Positions 1 through 9,017 of a stretch of 64,000 bases of DNA are shown here, in pieces. Origin of the DNA: an uncultured Gammaproteobacteria bacterium. GTDB taxonomy: Bacteria; Pseudomonadota; Gammaproteobacteria; Enterobacterales; Psychrobiaceae. Position 1 is the stretch's first letter, and every line of letters begins with the position of its first letter. The notes beneath the pieces are model-generated. The model did not search any database. It saw only the letters and a list, made by a program, of their open reading frames with translations, and had not been told where the DNA came from. The stretch covers positions 19,271-83,270 of the forward strand of contig CAKZQF010000202.1 of assembly GCA_937139475.1 (NCBI GenBank), read 5' to 3'. The translations under genes were made by a program, and so were the position numbers.

Positions 1-590
1 AAGATATTTGGCGAAGTAGCGCCACTGACATTGCAAAGCAGGTTGCCGTTGTGACGCAAGCGCCTAGCTCCCTGCCCTATTTTGTCGATGAAGTAGTAGC
101 GATGGGCTTAACACCACACAAAAAATTATTTGAAGGGGAAAATGCGGCTGATAAACAGCTTATTGCTAACGCTTTAGCCCAAGTAGATCTGCGCGATTTA
201 GCATCTAACCGGTTTGATACACTCTCTGGTGGTGAGCAGCAACGAGTACTTATTGCCCGGGCTATTGTTCAGCAGGGTCAGCTTTTAATTATGGATGAAC
301 CCACCAACCATCTCGATATTCATTATCAAATAGACATTCTCAATCGCGTGAAACAGTTAAACACAACGGTAATTGCCTCATTGCATGATCTTAATATCGC
401 TAGTGCATTTTGCGACACCTTGATATTACTCGCTCAAGGAAAAATCATCGCACATGGCACACCAAAGCAAGTGTTAACCGAAGAGATCATAAGCGACACT
501 TATCAAGTGGACGTCAGTGTTAGTAAGCACCCTCGTCACCAAAACCCCCACTTGGTATTTCACTATCAGGGAAGCACATGTCAAGATTAG
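1..590 (+). CDS. ABC transporter ATP-binding protein, cobalamin/iron-siderophore type (5' end missing)
   Basis: The reading frame is open to the left edge (codons in phase from base 3), so the N-terminus with Walker A lies outside the window. Visible are the ABC signature LSGGEQQR, Walker B LLIMDEPTNHLD and the H-loop ASLHDLN, all characteristic of FecE/BtuD-type ATPases that drive periplasmic-binding-protein uptake of B12 or ferric siderophores. Its 3' end overlaps the permease gene by 13 bases. CobT, CobS, BtuR and a BtuF-like protein follow on the same strand, so BtuD is the favoured role. A GTG at 51 opens a shorter ORF but lies inside the domain and is not the start. Confidence 0.9.
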   Translation, partial: DIWRSSATDIAKQVAVVTQAPSSLPYFVDEVVAMGLTPHKKLFEGENAADKQLIANALAQVDLRDLASNRFDTLSGGEQQRVLIARAIVQQGQLLIMDEPTNHLDIHYQIDILNRVKQLNTTVIASLHDLNIASAFCDTLILLAQGKIIAHGTPKQVLTEEIISDTYQVDVSVSKHPRHQNPHLVFHYQGSTCQD

Positions 591-1585
591 CCCTAATAAC
601 CATTGGCCTGATTGTTGCCACCTTTGTTAGCGTCGTTATCGCGCTATGTTTTGGCGCCGTGTCGATTCGTTTTGTTGACGTTTTTACGATTTTATTACCT
701 TGGTTTAGTGAGCAGCCAAACGATCCGATTTACCAACAAATAGTGCTTGAATTAAGATTGCCCCGAGTGCTGTTGGCTATATTGTCAGGTGCAGGACTCG
801 CTGTGTCGGGGGCAATGCTGCAACAAGTCACTCGCAACCCATTAGCCGACCCCTATTTGTTTGGTATCAGTGCTGGGGCATCCTTTGGTGCCGTGGTGAT
901 GTTTACTTTGCTATCAAGCGTTTCAATCCTGCTCTTGCCTATCGCGGCATTTGCGGGGGGACTACTTGCTGTATTTGTCGTCATTAGTATTGCAGGGCGT
1001 AGCGCATTTAACCAAATCGAGCGTATGTTATTAGCTGGCGTAGCCTGTTCTTTTATGTTCAGCGCTGGCAGCAGTGCGATGCTCTATCATAGCGATCCAC
1101 AGGCAGCCGCCTCAATTTTATTTTGGACCTTGGGGAGTTTCTCGCAAGCCCAATGGTCTTCTCTACCGGCACCTGCCATAATAATTTTTACTAGTATTTT
1201 GTTATTCTTTGCCTTTTCCCGGCAGGTGTTAGCTATTTCTAGCGGCGATGAAAGCGCAACAACACTTGGCGTTAATGTTGGCAAGGTCAGGCTGATGATG
1301 CTAATAACCAGTTCATTAATTTGTGCCGTTATTGTTGCCAGTGCCGGCGGCATCGCGTTTGTTGGATTACTGATCCCTCATCTCGTGCGGCTAACGCTTG
1401 GGCAACGGCAACTTAATAATTTCACTGTTGTTGCATTATTTGGTGGGCTGTTTATGTTGTATGTTGACTTAATGGCACGAACATTATTAGAAAATCAAGA
1501 AATACCCCTTGGTATTATTACCTCAGCTATTGGCAGTATTTTCTTTTTATTGATTTTAAAACAACGAAGTCTACGAACTAATTAG
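578..1585 (+). CDS. btuC: FecCD/BtuC family ABC transporter permease
   Basis: This 335-residue inner-membrane permease is of usual family length and highly hydrophobic, with about ten membrane segments. The family signature LRLPRVLLAILSGAGLAVSG near residues 58-77 and the cytoplasmic coupling region around AFVGLLIPHLVR (about residues 260-271) are present. It starts inside the upstream ATPase gene, which suggests translational coupling. Substrate assignment to cobalamin/cobinamide comes from the operon neighbours; by sequence alone a ferric-siderophore permease is possible. Confidence 0.88.
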   Translation: MSRLALITIGLIVATFVSVVIALCFGAVSIRFVDVFTILLPWFSEQPNDPIYQQIVLELRLPRVLLAILSGAGLAVSGAMLQQVTRNPLADPYLFGISAGASFGAVVMFTLLSSVSILLLPIAAFAGGLLAVFVVISIAGRSAFNQIERMLLAGVACSFMFSAGSSAMLYHSDPQAAASILFWTLGSFSQAQWSSLPAPAIIIFTSILLFFAFSRQVLAISSGDESATTLGVNVGKVRLMMLITSSLICAVIVASAGGIAFVGLLIPHLVRLTLGQRQLNNFTVVALFGGLFMLYVDLMARTLLENQEIPLGIITSAIGSIFFLLILKQRSLRTN

Positions 1586-1593
1586 AGCGAACT

Positions 1594-2628
1594 ATGTACT
1601 CAATTCCGGCTATCGCGTCAAATCAAAAGGCGCAAATACAACATAACATCGACATCAAAACCAAACCTCTGGGTGCCTTGGGGCAACTGGAAGCATTGGC
1701 ATTACAGTTGTGTCTGATTTTAGGTAGCAGTAAGCCGCAAATAATCAAGCCAACCCAACTAGTATTCGCCGGAGATCACGGCATTAGCGAAATGGGGATC
1801 TCAATTGCCGGCAATGAAGTCACAGGGCAGATGGTGGCTAATTTTTGTGCTGGCGGCGCTGCGATCAATGCATTTTGCCAGCAATCCAATATGGCCCTTA
1901 GAGTGATTGATTGCGGCACAGTGTTTGAGCAGCCCAACCATCCGATGCTAATCAAGCAACGCATCGCACCGACTACCGCACCGTTTCATATCGAACCAGC
2001 GATGACACAAGGGCAGGCTCAAGAGGCTATTGACGCAGGAATGCTCATCGCAAAGATGCAAATAAAAAATGGCGCTAATGTGATAGGTATAGGTGAAATG
2101 GGGATTGGTAATACAACCTCAGCAGCAGCGTTAATGCATGTATTAACCGGTAGTGATATCGATTATTGTGTTGGGCGAGGCACCGGAATCGACGACGACA
2201 GCCTAGCGCGCAAAAAAGAATTAATTCGCAATGCTTGTTTGCTTCATCAAGATAGCATTAACTCGCCATTAAACGCCTTGGCATGCCTCGGTGGCTTCGA
2301 GATAGCGCAGATGGTTGGTGCAATGATAGGAACAGCCCAAGCAGGTAAAGTGATTATTGTTGATGGATTTATTTCAACAGCAGCCGCACTTATCGCCACT
2401 CAATTAGCACCCAATGCACGGGACTATATGGTATTTAGCCATGGCTCAAAAGAACTTGGACATCACACCCTGCTAAAATGTTTAAACGCGACACCGCTGC
2501 TAACACTTGAACTGCGTTTAGGTGAAGGAAGTGGCTGCCCGCTTGCCCTGCCACTAATGCAAAGCGCATTGGCGTTTTACAATAACATGGCCAGTTTCGA
2601 GCAAGCCAAAGTGACTGAGGTTAACTAG
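1594..2628 (+). CDS. cobT: Nicotinate-nucleotide--dimethylbenzimidazole phosphoribosyltransferase
   Basis: CobT transfers phosphoribose from nicotinate mononucleotide to 5,6-dimethylbenzimidazole, making alpha-ribazole phosphate for the B12 lower ligand; it is cytoplasmic. The 344-residue length fits the family. Recognisable blocks are KTKPLGALGQLE, FAGDHGISEMGIS, the glycine-rich GIGEMGIGNTTSAAAL, and the C-terminal LGEGSGCPLALPLMQSA that carries the catalytic glutamate. It begins 8 bases after the permease stop and ends 2 bases before the cobS start, so it is part of the same operon. There is no CobU or CobC in the visible part. Confidence 0.95.
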   Translation: MYSIPAIASNQKAQIQHNIDIKTKPLGALGQLEALALQLCLILGSSKPQIIKPTQLVFAGDHGISEMGISIAGNEVTGQMVANFCAGGAAINAFCQQSNMALRVIDCGTVFEQPNHPMLIKQRIAPTTAPFHIEPAMTQGQAQEAIDAGMLIAKMQIKNGANVIGIGEMGIGNTTSAAALMHVLTGSDIDYCVGRGTGIDDDSLARKKELIRNACLLHQDSINSPLNALACLGGFEIAQMVGAMIGTAQAGKVIIVDGFISTAAALIATQLAPNARDYMVFSHGSKELGHHTLLKCLNATPLLTLELRLGEGSGCPLALPLMQSALAFYNNMASFEQAKVTEVN

Positions 2629-2630
2629 CC

Positions 2631-3437
2631 TTGTCTATCGTAGAAAGTAGCATGCATCAATGGCGATTATGGTTAATTGCTTTAGGATTCTTTACCCGAA
2701 TTAAAATCAAGCCGATTGAAAATTTTCAGCCACAATGGCTCAATCAAGCGAGTCGCTATTATGGATTGGTCGGCTTGTTGGTTGGCGGGCTAAGTGCCAC
2801 CGCCTTTTGGCTAGCCTCATTGATATTGCCGCTTTCAATTGCCGTCATTCTTGCAATGATCGCCAGTGTATTAATCACTGGGGCGTTCCATGAAGACGGC
2901 TTGGCTGATACGTGGGATGGCTTTGGTGGTGGCTGGAGCACCGAACAAAAGCTTACCATCATGAAAGACTCCCGCTTAGGCACCTACGGCGCGCTGGCAC
3001 TCATGTTGGCGTTACTACTTAAGTTTCAATTACTCGTCGAGTTAGCAAGCACGGCAGCATTATTTCACCCCTTGCCCAATATTGTAACCGCCCTACTCGT
3101 TGCGCATTGCCTAAGCCGCGTTTTGGCCGTTAGCCTGATCTTCGATCAACGTTATGTGCGAGATATCGACTCAAGCAAGGTCAAACCAATGACCGAACAG
3201 CAAAGCCCCACTGAGCTAATTATTCTGCTTGTCAGTGCCCTATTGCCCCTTTTTCTACTGCCCATAATATTATCGACGACTTTAATTATAACCCTGTGCT
3301 TTTTACGTTTAGGCATAGTTAAATGGTATCAAGCACAATTAGGCGGTTACACCGGCGATCTTTTAGGCCAAGCACAACAGTTAGCTGAGCTGGTCATTTA
3401 CCTAACCATACTAATCTTCTTAACACAGTTTATATAA
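2631..3437 (+). CDS. cobS: Adenosylcobinamide-GDP ribazoletransferase (cobalamin synthase)
   Basis: CobS joins adenosylcobinamide-GDP to alpha-ribazole, the last assembly step of B12, and is an integral membrane protein. Seen here are the family's acidic signature FHEDGLADTWDGFGGG (about residues 86-101), the following MKDSRLGTYG, and several hydrophobic helices. The annotated start is a TTG at 2631 with GAGG upstream. An in-frame ATG at 2652 (MHQWRLW) is a credible alternative giving a conventional CobS N-terminus. It lies between cobT and btuR with tight spacing. Confidence 0.93.
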   Translation: MSIVESSMHQWRLWLIALGFFTRIKIKPIENFQPQWLNQASRYYGLVGLLVGGLSATAFWLASLILPLSIAVILAMIASVLITGAFHEDGLADTWDGFGGGWSTEQKLTIMKDSRLGTYGALALMLALLLKFQLLVELASTAALFHPLPNIVTALLVAHCLSRVLAVSLIFDQRYVRDIDSSKVKPMTEQQSPTELIILLVSALLPLFLLPIILSTTLIITLCFLRLGIVKWYQAQLGGYTGDLLGQAQQLAELVIYLTILIFLTQFI

Positions 3438-3448
3438 ACGAGAAAACA

Positions 3449-4051
3449 ATGAGTGAACAAGACAAAAAGCAGCGTCATCAAGCCCGTCAGCAAAAACTAA
3501 AAGAAACGGTCGACAAACGCGTCGCAGAGGCTACCAAAGAGCAGGGCATTTTTATGGTGTTAACTGGCAATGGTAAGGGTAAGTCCACGGCAGGTTACGG
3601 CACCGTGTTGCGCTGTGTTGGTCACGGTCAAAAAGCCGCTGTAGTTCAGTTTATTAAAGGCCAATGGCCATGTGGTGAGCGCAATGTGCTAGAAACCCTT
3701 GGCGTTGATTTCCATGTTATGGGCACTGGCTTTACCTGGAATACCCAAGACAAAGAAAGTGATACCGCGGCAGCGCAAAAAGCCTGGCAACAAGCCAAAT
3801 TGTTGCTACAAGATAAAAGCTTAGATTTAGTGATGCTTGATGAATTAACCTACATGCTGACCTATGGCTATATCGATAGCAAAGAGGTGGCACAAGCCAT
3901 CGCCAATCGTCCACCGATGCAGCATGTAATTGTCACCGGACGCGCTTGTCACCGCGACCTCACTGACATTGCCGACACCATCAGCGAAGTACGCCCAACC
4001 AAGCATGCTTTTGATAGCGGCATTAAAGCGAGGATTGGTTTTGATTACTAA
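3449..4051 (+). CDS. btuR: Cob(I)yrinic acid a,c-diamide adenosyltransferase
   Basis: BtuR/CobO attaches the 5'-deoxyadenosyl group of ATP to reduced corrinoids. The P-loop TGNGKGKST (residues 39-47) is the CobA/CobO/BtuR form of Walker A, and the MLDELTYML and VIVTGRACHRDL stretches match the family. Its 200 residues include the usual basic, helical N-terminal extension. It starts 11 bases after cobS with AGAAAACA before the ATG. The 3' end overlaps the likely start of the downstream binding-protein gene by about 11 bases, implying coupling. Confidence 0.94.
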   Translation: MSEQDKKQRHQARQQKLKETVDKRVAEATKEQGIFMVLTGNGKGKSTAGYGTVLRCVGHGQKAAVVQFIKGQWPCGERNVLETLGVDFHVMGTGFTWNTQDKESDTAAAQKAWQQAKLLLQDKSLDLVMLDELTYMLTYGYIDSKEVAQAIANRPPMQHVIVTGRACHRDLTDIADTISEVRPTKHAFDSGIKARIGFDY

Positions 4052-4895
4052 ATTAGCAACAGCACTAACGCTAACATTAACCACATTGCTCTTTTCAAGC
4101 ACCGCGCTAAGCAATGAGGTCAATTCACCTCAACGAATTATTGCTCTCTCGCCCCATGCGGTAGAAATGCTGTACGCAATTGGCGCAGGGGATAAAATTG
4201 TCGCGACTATTTCGCATGCAGATTACCCAGAGCAAGCTAAAAGCATTCCTATTATTGGTGACTATCGCGGTGTTACGCTAGAAAAGCTCATCGCATTAAA
4301 GCCTGATTTGGTGATTACCTGGTCTGGCGGTAATAAGCTCAATCAATTAGAAAAAATTAAAGCACTTGGCTACAAGGTGATCGATTCAGATCCAAAATCA
4401 TTAACCGAGATAGCACAATCCTTGCGTACCTTGGGCAAAGCAACAGGCAAAGAAGCGCAGGCGGTGAAAATAGCAAGTGACTTTGAGTTAGGATTGCAGG
4501 AAATTACAGACAAATATCAGCACAGAGCGAAAGTTCGCACATTCTATCAACTGTGGTCAAAACCGTTAATGACCATCAGTAAAAGCAGCTGGATTAATCA
4601 ATTTATCACCCGTTGCGGTGGCGATAATGTGTTTGCCAATGCTGAAACAGCCTATCCCAATATTAGTGTCGAAAATATTCTGCTGACCAAAGCCCAAGTT
4701 ATTCTCATTCCAAATGATGCACAAACTAAAAGCCATGAGCTTTATGATTGGAAACGCTGGCAAGTATTGCCGGCAGTGCAAAACAAACATATATACCACC
4801 CCGATGCCAAAATACTCCATCGCCCGACACCTCGTGTATTAGGCGCCATGGAACAGGTCTGCCAACAAATCGATAAGGCGCGAGTAGACTTGTGA
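4041..4895 (+). CDS. btuF: Cobalamin/cobinamide periplasmic binding protein
   Basis: A helical-backbone periplasmic binding protein of BtuF type that would deliver corrinoids to the permease and ATPase at the start of the window. The mature part opens with PQRIIALSPHAVEMLYAIGAG and contains GDYRGVTLEKLIALKPDLVITW, both characteristic of the family. The frame is open back to 3930 inside btuR, but a signal peptide (ITKLATALTLTLTTLLFSS, cut near ALS) begins at TTG 4041, which has GAGG 7-8 bases upstream; TTG 4035 and ATG 4005 are alternatives. Length from 4041 is 284 residues. The product overlaps the next gene by a GTGA junction. Confidence 0.85.
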   Translation: MITKLATALTLTLTTLLFSSTALSNEVNSPQRIIALSPHAVEMLYAIGAGDKIVATISHADYPEQAKSIPIIGDYRGVTLEKLIALKPDLVITWSGGNKLNQLEKIKALGYKVIDSDPKSLTEIAQSLRTLGKATGKEAQAVKIASDFELGLQEITDKYQHRAKVRTFYQLWSKPLMTISKSSWINQFITRCGGDNVFANAETAYPNISVENILLTKAQVILIPNDAQTKSHELYDWKRWQVLPAVQNKHIYHPDAKILHRPTPRVLGAMEQVCQQIDKARVDL

Positions 4896-5329
4896 CCTTT
4901 ATCAAATTCGATACTCAGTCTCCTTATTATCAAGACATGCTTGCGCTGCGCCATCTGGTGTTGCGCAAGCCATTGGGGCTTAACCTGTACCAGCAAGACT
5001 TAGCCAATGAAGTCAATTACTGGCATTTTGGCGTATTGCAAAATGGACGATTAGTGGCTTGTGTAATGATAGTGCCACAAAATAATACGCAAGTTACACT
5101 CAAGCAAATGGCTGTATCGCCCGATGCGCAAGGCAACGGCCTGGGTCAAAAGCTTATCAGGCATGTTGAACGCGATTTAATAAGCAATGGCATCTCGCTC
5201 ATCGAGCTCGCGGCGCGAGACACCGCCATCGGCTTTTACCAACAATTAGGCTACCGGTGTATTGGCGAGCCTTTTGTTGATGTCACCTTGACCCATCAAT
5301 TAATGACTAAAATATTAACATCAGACTAG
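4892..5329 (+). CDS. GNAT family N-acetyltransferase
   Basis: This 145-residue cytoplasmic acetyltransferase has a compact GNAT fold. The acetyl-CoA binding loop QMAVSPDAQGNGLGQKLI (about residues 68-85) matches the V-x-P-x-x-x-G-x-G-x-G/A motif A, followed by the C-terminal ARDTAIGFYQQLGY motif B. The GTG start overlaps the btuF stop in GTGA, so translation is probably coupled to the B12 operon; whether it acts in B12 metabolism is unknown. Its TAG stop lies in a CTAG shared tail-to-tail with the opposite-strand PepSY gene. Confidence 0.85.
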   Translation: MTFIKFDTQSPYYQDMLALRHLVLRKPLGLNLYQQDLANEVNYWHFGVLQNGRLVACVMIVPQNNTQVTLKQMAVSPDAQGNGLGQKLIRHVERDLISNGISLIELAARDTAIGFYQQLGYRCIGEPFVDVTLTHQLMTKILTSD

Positions 5330-6387
5330 CGCTTTGCTCGTTTTAGTCTTAACCACAAACCAGTAAAGAGAAATAATATTGGTGACATTGAGAATATTAA
5401 CCACAACCATTCCATGTGCGGACTAATAAATTGGCCAATATGAAACTTGTATTTAAAATGCCAGACTTGAGTGGCTAAATTACTTTGTTGGGCGTTATAA
5501 GTATTAAGCACTTGTGCCGATTTAGGGTCAACCCACACCCAACTATAGGCGTGGGATTCTTGCGGCATTTTGATTCGCAGACGCAGCGGCTGGTCATTGC
5601 TGGGCAAATAAATCCGATAAATCACCCCCTGCTTAAGGGCTGCCTGCCCTTTATCGACGAGTAATGCCAAGGGTAAATTCTCAGATCCATCATCGCGATA
5701 GGTAACTTGGGGCACGGTTTCAATTTGACTACCGGTCAGCGATTGCACTAACCATTGCGTTGGCGTCTTCCAATTAAACGCAATGCCAGAAACAGCAATC
5801 AGTAGCAATGGAATACAAAAAAACACGCCAAGCACACTATGCAGTTGACTATAAAAAATTTTTTTGTTGCTAAAGCGTTTTATTTTTAACCGTTTGTGAG
5901 GTGCTTTAGGTTTAAACCACAGATAAAAACCAATCAAGACATTAATCATTAATGCCAGCGCGGTAATTGATACCCAATCTTGCATTGGCCTGTGACCTTG
6001 CTCATCTTGATAGAGCAACCAACGATGAAACAGCATGGTAAAGCCATAAATGTGCTGTTCAAAAGTGTATTGCTTGGTAATTTTCAACCGATAAGGATCT
6101 AGGTTTACATAGGTTCCTGATTGCAATCGAAAACGCCAAACATCTTCGGCGAACTCCCCCGGCTCAATAATGCTGACCTTCTCTGCTAACTCCAGCTCAA
6201 CTTTTGACACCATGGCCGCGACGTTGTGTACCTTTCCTTGTGGTACCACCGTCCATTGAGTTGAAAACAATAGTTTATCCAGGGATGGTGCAAATATTAG
6301 CAAGGCACCGCTAAGAGATAACAGCACGATAAACACGCTAGTGAGCAACGCTATCGTTAGATGGGTTTTACGTAATATTTTGATCAT
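5326..6387 (-). CDS. PepSY-associated transmembrane protein (iron-uptake associated)
   Basis: From the ATG at 6387 this gives about 353 residues with an N-terminal helix (TIALLTSVFIVLLSLSG), a large periplasmic section, paired membrane helices around ALMINVLIGFYLWF and VLGVFFCIPLLLIAVSG, and a C-terminal helix LWLIFSMSPILFLFTGLWL. That layout is the PepSY_TM family, often located beside TonB receptors and thought to help reduce or release siderophore iron. The frame extends upstream to 6465, but that extension lacks a convincing start. It follows the TonB receptor gene on the same strand after about 110 bases and probably shares its Fur control. Confidence 0.83.
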   Translation of the reverse strand: MIKILRKTHLTIALLTSVFIVLLSLSGALLIFAPSLDKLLFSTQWTVVPQGKVHNVAAMVSKVELELAEKVSIIEPGEFAEDVWRFRLQSGTYVNLDPYRLKITKQYTFEQHIYGFTMLFHRWLLYQDEQGHRPMQDWVSITALALMINVLIGFYLWFKPKAPHKRLKIKRFSNKKIFYSQLHSVLGVFFCIPLLLIAVSGIAFNWKTPTQWLVQSLTGSQIETVPQVTYRDDGSENLPLALLVDKGQAALKQGVIYRIYLPSNDQPLRLRIKMPQESHAYSWVWVDPKSAQVLNTYNAQQSNLATQVWHFKYKFHIGQFISPHMEWLWLIFSMSPILFLFTGLWLRLKRAKR

Positions 6388-6496
6388 AAACTTAAACAGA
6401 CAAAGCCGCTCAAAATAGACAATCAATTGAAAGTGCTGAAAATACACTTCCAAAGGGCTTGGCAATAATAGCGGCTTTTACTTCTATTGGGTTACA

Positions 6497-8620
6497 TTAA
6501 AACTTGGCGGTGAAGCCTACTTTCAAGCTAGAGCCAAGTGCCATCGTGTTGTAGCCAGCATAGCTATAGCCTTGAGAGCGCGCAGTGAAATACTCTTTGT
6601 TAAGTAAGTTCTCAATACCGGCGTAGAGCTTAATGGCATTATCTAACTGGTATTGACCACTGAGATTAATGACGTTGTAACTTTTGATCGGTCCTTGGTC
6701 CCCAACCCAATTGCCATCAACTTGCTCAAATCGATTGCGATCACCAACGTGGAAATAAGACAAGGTTACTTTGCTAGCATCCGTTGGCGCATAGTTCACT
6801 GTGGTTGTGAAGGTTGGTGCACTAATCTGCTTTTGCCCAAGATAAACATCATTGCCAGTATCTTTACCTTCGTTATAACTATAGGCGGCGGCGACGTTGA
6901 GATGTTCATTGACAATGTAATCAGCACTGATTTCCCATCCCCAAATCTTTTGAGGAGCGCGTACTGGTAGATATATGCCAGTAGCGGCATCATATTTGTT
7001 AGTGGTGCCTAATTCGGAGGTTGAGCGATACGCAGCAAAAGTCAACATCAAGTCATCGAGTTGGCTGCTTGCGCCAATCTCATAGTTATCGATGATAGAA
7101 GCTTCACTGTGAATTAAGTTAATGTCATTAACAGTTGCCGTACGCAACAAGCGACCTAGATCCGAAATGTCAGCGCCTTGCGAGTAATTGAAAAATGGGG
7201 AGAATAGCTCATTGCCAATGTGACGTAAGCCAAAGTTATAAGTTGTTGCTTTATAGTCAAACTCACCGCCTTTAACCGACATAGGGACAGAACACACATC
7301 TGCCGATTTACATAATCGCAAAGTGTCGTAATCATCAACAGCAACATCAATGCTTTCATGGCGAGCACCCACTTTAACGACCCAATCATCAGCAACAATG
7401 GTTTTGGTTTGCAAGAAAAATGCAACATTGTTCATGTCCATTTCTGGCACCCATAACCGGCCATCAACCATTGGCTGTGAGGTTATGTCATTAAGCAAGT
7501 CACTACCATATATTAAGGTAGTGTCAGCCCCATCAAACTCAAGCGATGTATTGAAAACCGCACGCAAACCGGTTTTCTCAGACTTGATTAATGACTGGCC
7601 CCCATCTAATCCCTGCGCCGGGTTAGCAAGTGAAGTCGAGAAAAAGAAGATATTTTCAATGTTTTGCTTATAACCATCAAGAACTAGTTGAGTGTTGGCA
7701 AATACCTCTTCATCGATGTATTTAAGCATCAGGTTATAATTGTCTTTCGGCCCTTGTGGCTCTCCTTTAGGCTTTTGTCCGTCAACCACTGGCACGGCGT
7801 ATGTCTTTTCTCCGCTGTTGATGCTGCTTACGACGTCAACATAATTGGGATCGGTTTGTGCATCATAATAGTTGTAGGTGAGTTGAACTGACTTATCGTC
7901 ATCCAATTGATAGCCAAGCTTAGTGAAAACGTTTTGCGTGGTGTTATCTGTTAGGCCATACTTGAGCCCGATAATATCCCCTTGCGCATCTCGCTGAACG
8001 CCAGTTTCTTCTTTACTAACACTAAATACGTAGCTAAAAGCATCTAATTGTCCATCAACGGCTAAGTCCACACGATAACCAGTGCTATCGTCAGGTTGCA
8101 CCAAGCTCACCTTGCTTGATAGGCCAAATTCAACATTCGCCTTGTCTTTCCCCGCTTTCTTGGTGATGTAATTAATGACACCGCCTGCAGCGCCGTTACC
8201 AAAAATAGAGGTCGCCCCTTTAATCACTTCGATACGTTCAATCGTTGACGCATCAAGTGTGCGAATGCCTAAGGCACCATTACGTAATGGCGTAGATTGT
8301 GGCACCCCATCAATCATGACCAGGGCACTACGACCACGCAAAGTCTGACTCGAGTTACTTGAGGTTCCAGTACTTGGTGACATGCCAGGTACTTTGGTCG
8401 CCAAGATATTTTGTAGCTCAGTATTGATCTTCATTTGGTCAAGAATATCTTGACGATTGACGATAGTAATTGAGGCAGGGACTTCATCAATACTCTCAAT
8501 AATTCGAGAACCAGTAACCACAACACGTTCGATTTTTTCACCAATTGGCACTTCTTGGGCTTGCGTAGAAAATGCGGCAAGCAATGACAAAGTTAATACT
8601 GAATAACTAAGGTTTTTCAT
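6497..8620 (-). CDS. TonB-dependent outer-membrane receptor, iron-siderophore type
   Basis: A 707-residue receptor starting at the ATG at 8620 (MKNLSYSVLTLSLL), preceded by AAAGGA. An upstream in-frame ATG at 8674 adds 18 residues but lies on the Fur box. A signal peptide ends near TQA; the plug domain follows with VVVTGSRI, LRGRSALVMIDGVPQ and IERIEVIKGATSIFGNGAAGG, then the beta-barrel ending in SSLKVGFTAKF with a terminal phenylalanine. It should import a ferric siderophore with TonB energy. Fur regulation is indicated by the operator just upstream. The exact ligand cannot be read from the sequence. Confidence 0.92.
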   Translation of the reverse strand: MKNLSYSVLTLSLLAAFSTQAQEVPIGEKIERVVVTGSRIIESIDEVPASITIVNRQDILDQMKINTELQNILATKVPGMSPSTGTSSNSSQTLRGRSALVMIDGVPQSTPLRNGALGIRTLDASTIERIEVIKGATSIFGNGAAGGVINYITKKAGKDKANVEFGLSSKVSLVQPDDSTGYRVDLAVDGQLDAFSYVFSVSKEETGVQRDAQGDIIGLKYGLTDNTTQNVFTKLGYQLDDDKSVQLTYNYYDAQTDPNYVDVVSSINSGEKTYAVPVVDGQKPKGEPQGPKDNYNLMLKYIDEEVFANTQLVLDGYKQNIENIFFFSTSLANPAQGLDGGQSLIKSEKTGLRAVFNTSLEFDGADTTLIYGSDLLNDITSQPMVDGRLWVPEMDMNNVAFFLQTKTIVADDWVVKVGARHESIDVAVDDYDTLRLCKSADVCSVPMSVKGGEFDYKATTYNFGLRHIGNELFSPFFNYSQGADISDLGRLLRTATVNDINLIHSEASIIDNYEIGASSQLDDLMLTFAAYRSTSELGTTNKYDAATGIYLPVRAPQKIWGWEISADYIVNEHLNVAAAYSYNEGKDTGNDVYLGQKQISAPTFTTTVNYAPTDASKVTLSYFHVGDRNRFEQVDGNWVGDQGPIKSYNVINLSGQYQLDNAIKLYAGIENLLNKEYFTARSQGYSYAGYNTMALGSSLKVGFTAKF

Positions 8621-8670
8621 CCTAAATAGGTCCTTTCTATAAAAAATAATAATAACAACAAACAACTTTC

Positions 8671-8689
8671 GCAAATGATAATCACTCTC
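8671..8689 (-). promoter_or_regulatory. Fur box upstream of TonB receptor
   Basis: The sequence around TGATAATCA matches 15 of 19 positions of the classical Fur consensus and reads as a 7-1-7 dyad TGATAAT-C-ACTCTCA. It sits about 50 bases upstream of the receptor start, where Fur-Fe(II) binding would block transcription in iron-replete cells. The rest of the gap to 9017 is AT-rich and also holds the palindrome at 8881. Confidence 0.75.
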
Positions 8690-8880
8690 ATTCAGATTTG
8701 CAACAAGTTATTTTTAAATCATTTTTTATATAAAAAGATGTCTACAAAATTAATTTGGATCAATTTTTCACAATGCAGGATCTTGACTCAAGCTATTGCT
8801 ATAATGGGCTTTAAGGATAAATAGTCGCTACTTTATTAAACGAATGATAGATAAAAGTCGTAGAAAAGGTCTTTTTAAAA

Positions 8881-8896
8881 TTGACACGAGTGTCAA
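8881..8896 (+). promoter_or_regulatory. Perfect palindrome TTGACAC-GA-GTGTCAA overlapping a -35 element, upstream of purine permease
   Basis: A perfect 7-2-7 inverted repeat. Its left arm begins with TTGACA, a consensus -35, followed 17 bases later by a weak -10 (TAATGT, 8904-8909). A dimeric repressor sitting on it would occlude RNA polymerase at the permease gene 120 bases downstream. It does not resemble the PurR operator. No purine riboswitch was recognised in the leader. Confidence 0.5.
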
Positions 8897-9017
8897 GAAC
8901 AATTAATGTTTATGTTGCAATTTTGTTACTCACTACCAAATAATTAATTCATTACTTATAAAGCGTACGCATTGCAAACACCTTAACCCTTACCCTTAAA
9001 ACAAGAGAACAGTAGTT

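Noticed and set aside
1..60. Cobalamin riboswitch upstream of the B12 genes
   Set aside because: The operon start is outside the window; no B12-box sequence is in the visible part.
4041..4051. Frameshift between btuR and btuF
   Set aside because: Both proteins are complete; the overlap is ordinary translational coupling.
5326..5329. CTAG shared by two convergent stop codons as a regulatory site
   Set aside because: A four-base palindrome supplies TAG on both strands by chance; no further structure is seen.
8897..9017. Possible purine riboswitch in the leader of the purine permease
   Set aside because: The conserved three-way-junction sequences of purine riboswitches are not visible.
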